A stretch of 7,488 bases of DNA from Porphyrobacter sp. GTDB lineage: Bacteria; Pseudomonadota; Alphaproteobacteria; Sphingomonadales; Sphingomonadaceae. Each line of letters starts with the position of its first letter. Position 1 is the stretch's first letter. Below the pieces are notes generated by a model. That model was not told the DNA's origin. It worked only from the letters and a program-made list of their open reading frames with translations, and did not search any database. The position numbers and the translations under genes were made by a program. The DNA lies in assembly GCA_018991295.1 (NCBI GenBank), contig JAGKSZ010000256.1, positions 1 through 7,488 of the forward strand, in the 5' to 3' direction. Below are positions 5,971 to 7,488 of the stretch, in pieces.

Positions 5971-6117
5971 GAGTTTCCTTTCCTTGCTCCGCCATGCAAA
6001 CGGTCATGCCCCCCTGAACATTCCGCCCGCCTGTCAATTTTCGCTTTCTTGCCCTTTATCCGCGCGGCCTATACGCAAGCTGAATTAACGCACGAACTTT
6101 GCCTAAGGTTTCCTTTG
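5971..6117. promoter_or_regulatory. Divergent mlaA/crotonase intergenic region
   Basis: A 147-base spacer that must carry both promoters. On the minus strand a perfect TTGACA (6037 to 6032) faces mlaA, but no -10 box is visible 16-18 bases on, where the sequence is G-rich. On the plus strand TATACG at 6070-6075 could be a -10 for the crotonase gene, with a weak CTTGCC 16 bases upstream. AAGG at 6105-6108 serves as the crotonase ribosome site. Neither promoter is firm. Confidence 0.4.
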
Positions 6118-6915
6118 ATGTCCCTGATCCAGATTACCCGCGAGGGCCCCGTCACCATTCTCACGCTCGACCGGGCCGAAACCATGAACCCGCTGGGTGC
6201 GCCGGGGGATGGGGATGAATTCGTGGCGGTCGCAAACGCGATCAACCGCGACATGGAATGCCGGGTGGTGATCCTGACCGGCGCGGGCCGTGCCTTCAGC
6301 GCGGGCGGCGATGTGAAGGCGATGCGCGACAAGACCGGCACCTTCGGCGGCACCACGCCTGCGATTTCGGATGGCTACCGTGACAATATCCACCAGATGC
6401 TGCGCGCGCTTTATGGCCTGCGCGTGCCGGTGATTGCGGCGGTCAATGGCCCGGCGATCGGATTGGGGTGCGATGTCGCCTGCCTTGCCGATATCCGCAT
6501 CGCCTCCGAAACGGCGAAGTTCGGCGTCACCTTCCTCAAGCTTGGGATCATCCCCGGCGATGGCGGGACGTGGATCCTTCCCCGCGTGATCGGGATGAGC
6601 CGTGCAGCAGAGCTGTTCTACACCGGCGATGTGATCGACGCGGCCACCGCCAAGGACTGGGGCCTTGTCAGCCGCGTGGTTGCTCCGGACGCATTGATGG
6701 ACGAGGCGCGCGCGCTGGCGGGCAGGATCGCTCTCCTGCCGCCCCATTCGCTGCGCCACACCAAGAACCTGCTGCGGCAGGGCCAGCAGACGAGTTACGA
6801 CACAGCGCTGGAACTTGCCGCCAACACGCAGGCGATGATGCACACCACCGCCGATCACGCCGAAGGTGTGGCCGCGCTGATCGAAAAGCGCCCCGCGGTG
6901 TTTACGGGCGAATAA
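6118..6915 (+). CDS. Enoyl-CoA hydratase/isomerase (crotonase) family protein
   Basis: A cytosolic acyl-CoA enzyme of the crotonase superfamily, 265 residues, a typical length. The oxyanion-hole segments are GAGRAFSAGGDVKAM (55-69) and NGPAIGLGCDVACLADIRIAS (110-130), followed by FGVTFLKLGIIPGDGGTWILP (135-155) and the C-terminal trimerisation helices. By alignment from memory with rat mitochondrial hydratase, the two catalytic Glu residues correspond to Asp119 and Phe139, so ordinary hydratase chemistry is doubtful. Asp148 in PGDGGT lies where dienoyl-CoA isomerase carries its catalytic Asp, so an isomerase role is possible. The substrate is unknown. The ATG at 6118 has AAGG 9 bases upstream; the frame stays open further upstream, but that part is the antisense of mlaA and not crotonase-like. 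The stop TAA directly abuts the stop of the next, convergent gene. Confidence 0.9.
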   Translation: MSLIQITREGPVTILTLDRAETMNPLGAPGDGDEFVAVANAINRDMECRVVILTGAGRAFSAGGDVKAMRDKTGTFGGTTPAISDGYRDNIHQMLRALYGLRVPVIAAVNGPAIGLGCDVACLADIRIASETAKFGVTFLKLGIIPGDGGTWILPRVIGMSRAAELFYTGDVIDAATAKDWGLVSRVVAPDALMDEARALAGRIALLPPHSLRHTKNLLRQGQQTSYDTALELAANTQAMMHTTADHAEGVAALIEKRPAVFTGE

Positions 6916-7290
6916 TCAGCCCAGCCACTTCCACACGCCCGCCGGGATTCCAGCGCGCCACAGGTGGAGCCATTGGCCCGCCAGCCACAGCACGCTCCCC
7001 GCCACCAGCGGCACCGCGCCCACGCTGAACAGCTGGCCGAGGCGCGGCCAATAGGACGTGCGGCTCGACCATTCACCCCATGCCTCGCCCATCAGCGCGG
7101 CTTTCTTGCCATCCTGCAACTTCGCGCCGACCAGCGCGAGGATGCCCATTGCAGCGGCGGTGATCATCGTTCGCGTGCTCCAGAACAGCACCATGTGCGA
7201 GGCCGCCCAAAGGCCGATGCCCCACATCATCGGGGGGCGGGGGACGCGGAAAACGCCCCTGGGTTCGGCCCGGGCCCGTGCTTCGGCCAT
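6916..7290 (-). CDS. NnrU-like integral membrane protein, C-terminal part, N-terminus lost in bad sequence
   Basis: About 120 C-terminal residues resemble the NnrU family, multi-helix inner-membrane proteins first seen near denitrification genes; many members have no known link to denitrification. Signs are the motif RGVFRV..R.PMMWGIGLWAASH, then a helix MITAAAMGILALVGAKL, the block DGKKAALMGEAWGEWSSRTSYWP, and a final hydrophobic helix before a Trp-rich tail. Family members are roughly 200-230 residues, so about half is missing. The motif normally reads TRHPMMWG; here it reads PRPPMMWG, explained by two T-to-G errors on the plus strand at 7235 and 7242, just before the sequence collapses into homopolymers. 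The frame continues beyond 7290, but those residues (Gly/Pro runs) are not credible. The stop at 6918-6916 abuts the crotonase stop. Confidence 0.72.
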   Translation of the reverse strand: MAEARARAEPRGVFRVPRPPMMWGIGLWAASHMVLFWSTRTMITAAAMGILALVGAKLQDGKKAALMGEAWGEWSSRTSYWPRLGQLFSVGAVPLVAGSVLWLAGQWLHLWRAGIPAGVWKWLG

Positions 7291-7488
7291 CGGGGGGGGG
7301 GGGGCGGGGGGGGCCTTTTTTGGCGGGGGGGGGGCCCCGGCCCCCCCCGCGGCCCCCCCCCCAAGAGCCCTTTTTCCCACCCCCCTTCCCGCACACAGAC
7401 CGCGGGGGGTGTTTTTTAAAGGGGGCCGCCCCCCCACACCCCCCCCCCCCCCCCCCCCCCCGCCCGCCCCCCCCCCCACCCCCCGCCC
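7291..7488. other. Low-quality G/C homopolymer sequence
   Basis: The final ~200 bases are long runs of G, then of C, broken by short T runs, ending in more than 20 consecutive C. They carry no credible codons on either strand, although they should encode the N-terminal half of the NnrU-like protein. The decline begins earlier, around 7230, with single T-to-G changes. This is best read as a failed read end or contig edge, not biology. Confidence 0.88.

Noticed and set aside
6032..6037. Perfect minus-strand TTGACA as a firm mlaA -35 box.
   Set aside because: No -10 element lies 16-18 bases downstream, where the sequence is G-rich, so it is not called as a promoter on its own.
5746..6117. Upstream extension of the crotonase frame by 124 codons.
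   Set aside because: It is Arg/Gly-rich antisense of the mlaA leader, and the crotonase fold begins at MSLIQITREG with a ribosome site before it.
7291..7488. G-quadruplex, repeat element or Gly/Pro-rich protein in the homopolymer tail; also a faint likeness to sequencing-adapter sequence near 7366-7395.
   Set aside because: The tract interrupts an otherwise ordinary gene and follows visible base-call errors, so artefact is the simplest reading. The adapter likeness needs too many mismatches to claim.
1..7488. CRISPR arrays, tRNA or rRNA genes, insertion sequences, phage or toxin-antitoxin genes.
   Set aside because: No spaced direct repeats, RNA-gene signatures, transposase motifs or terminal inverted repeats were seen.

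Overview
The window looks like the edge of a photosynthesis gene cluster in an aerobic anoxygenic phototrophic alphaproteobacterium. The flanking genes (an MlaA with an EIVVEG-type leader, an NnrU-like protein, high GC) point to the Sphingomonadales/Erythrobacteraceae. That placement rests on family resemblance recalled from memory, not on a database search.

Region 1 (1-2347) is photosynthesis-related. It holds the C-terminal ~90% of bchP (geranylgeranyl reductase, last steps of bacteriochlorophyll tail synthesis), a small unrecognised membrane protein whose start overlaps the bchP stop, a convergent tspO (tryptophan-rich sensory protein), and a divergent cytochrome c2 gene, the likely soluble electron donor to the reaction centre. 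Region 2 (2348-2552) is a regulatory interval. It has a strong hairpin after the cytochrome gene, a perfect TGT-N12-ACA palindrome of the PpsR/CrtJ type, and a second palindrome in the dxs leader. Region 3 (2553-4959) is dxs, the entry enzyme of the MEP isoprenoid pathway, overlapped by an unrecognised two-helix membrane protein. Region 4 (4969-7290) looks like ordinary chromosome: convergent mlaA (outer-membrane lipid asymmetry), a crotonase-family enzyme, and the C-terminal part of an NnrU-like membrane protein. Region 5 (about 7230-7488) decays into G/C homopolymers and is almost certainly bad sequence.

The genes fit together around isoprenoid supply. Dxs makes the precursor of the geranylgeranyl chain that BchP reduces and of carotenoids, and a PpsR-type operator in front of dxs would put that supply under the same oxygen/light repressor as pigment synthesis. 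Codon usage changes inside dxs: CTG is 6 of 26 Leu codons in residues 1-290 but 17 of 22 in residues 431-614. The upstream genes match the first style and the next gene downstream matches the second. The border between the photosynthesis cluster and the host chromosome may therefore run through dxs, either as a natural recombination junction or as an assembly join.
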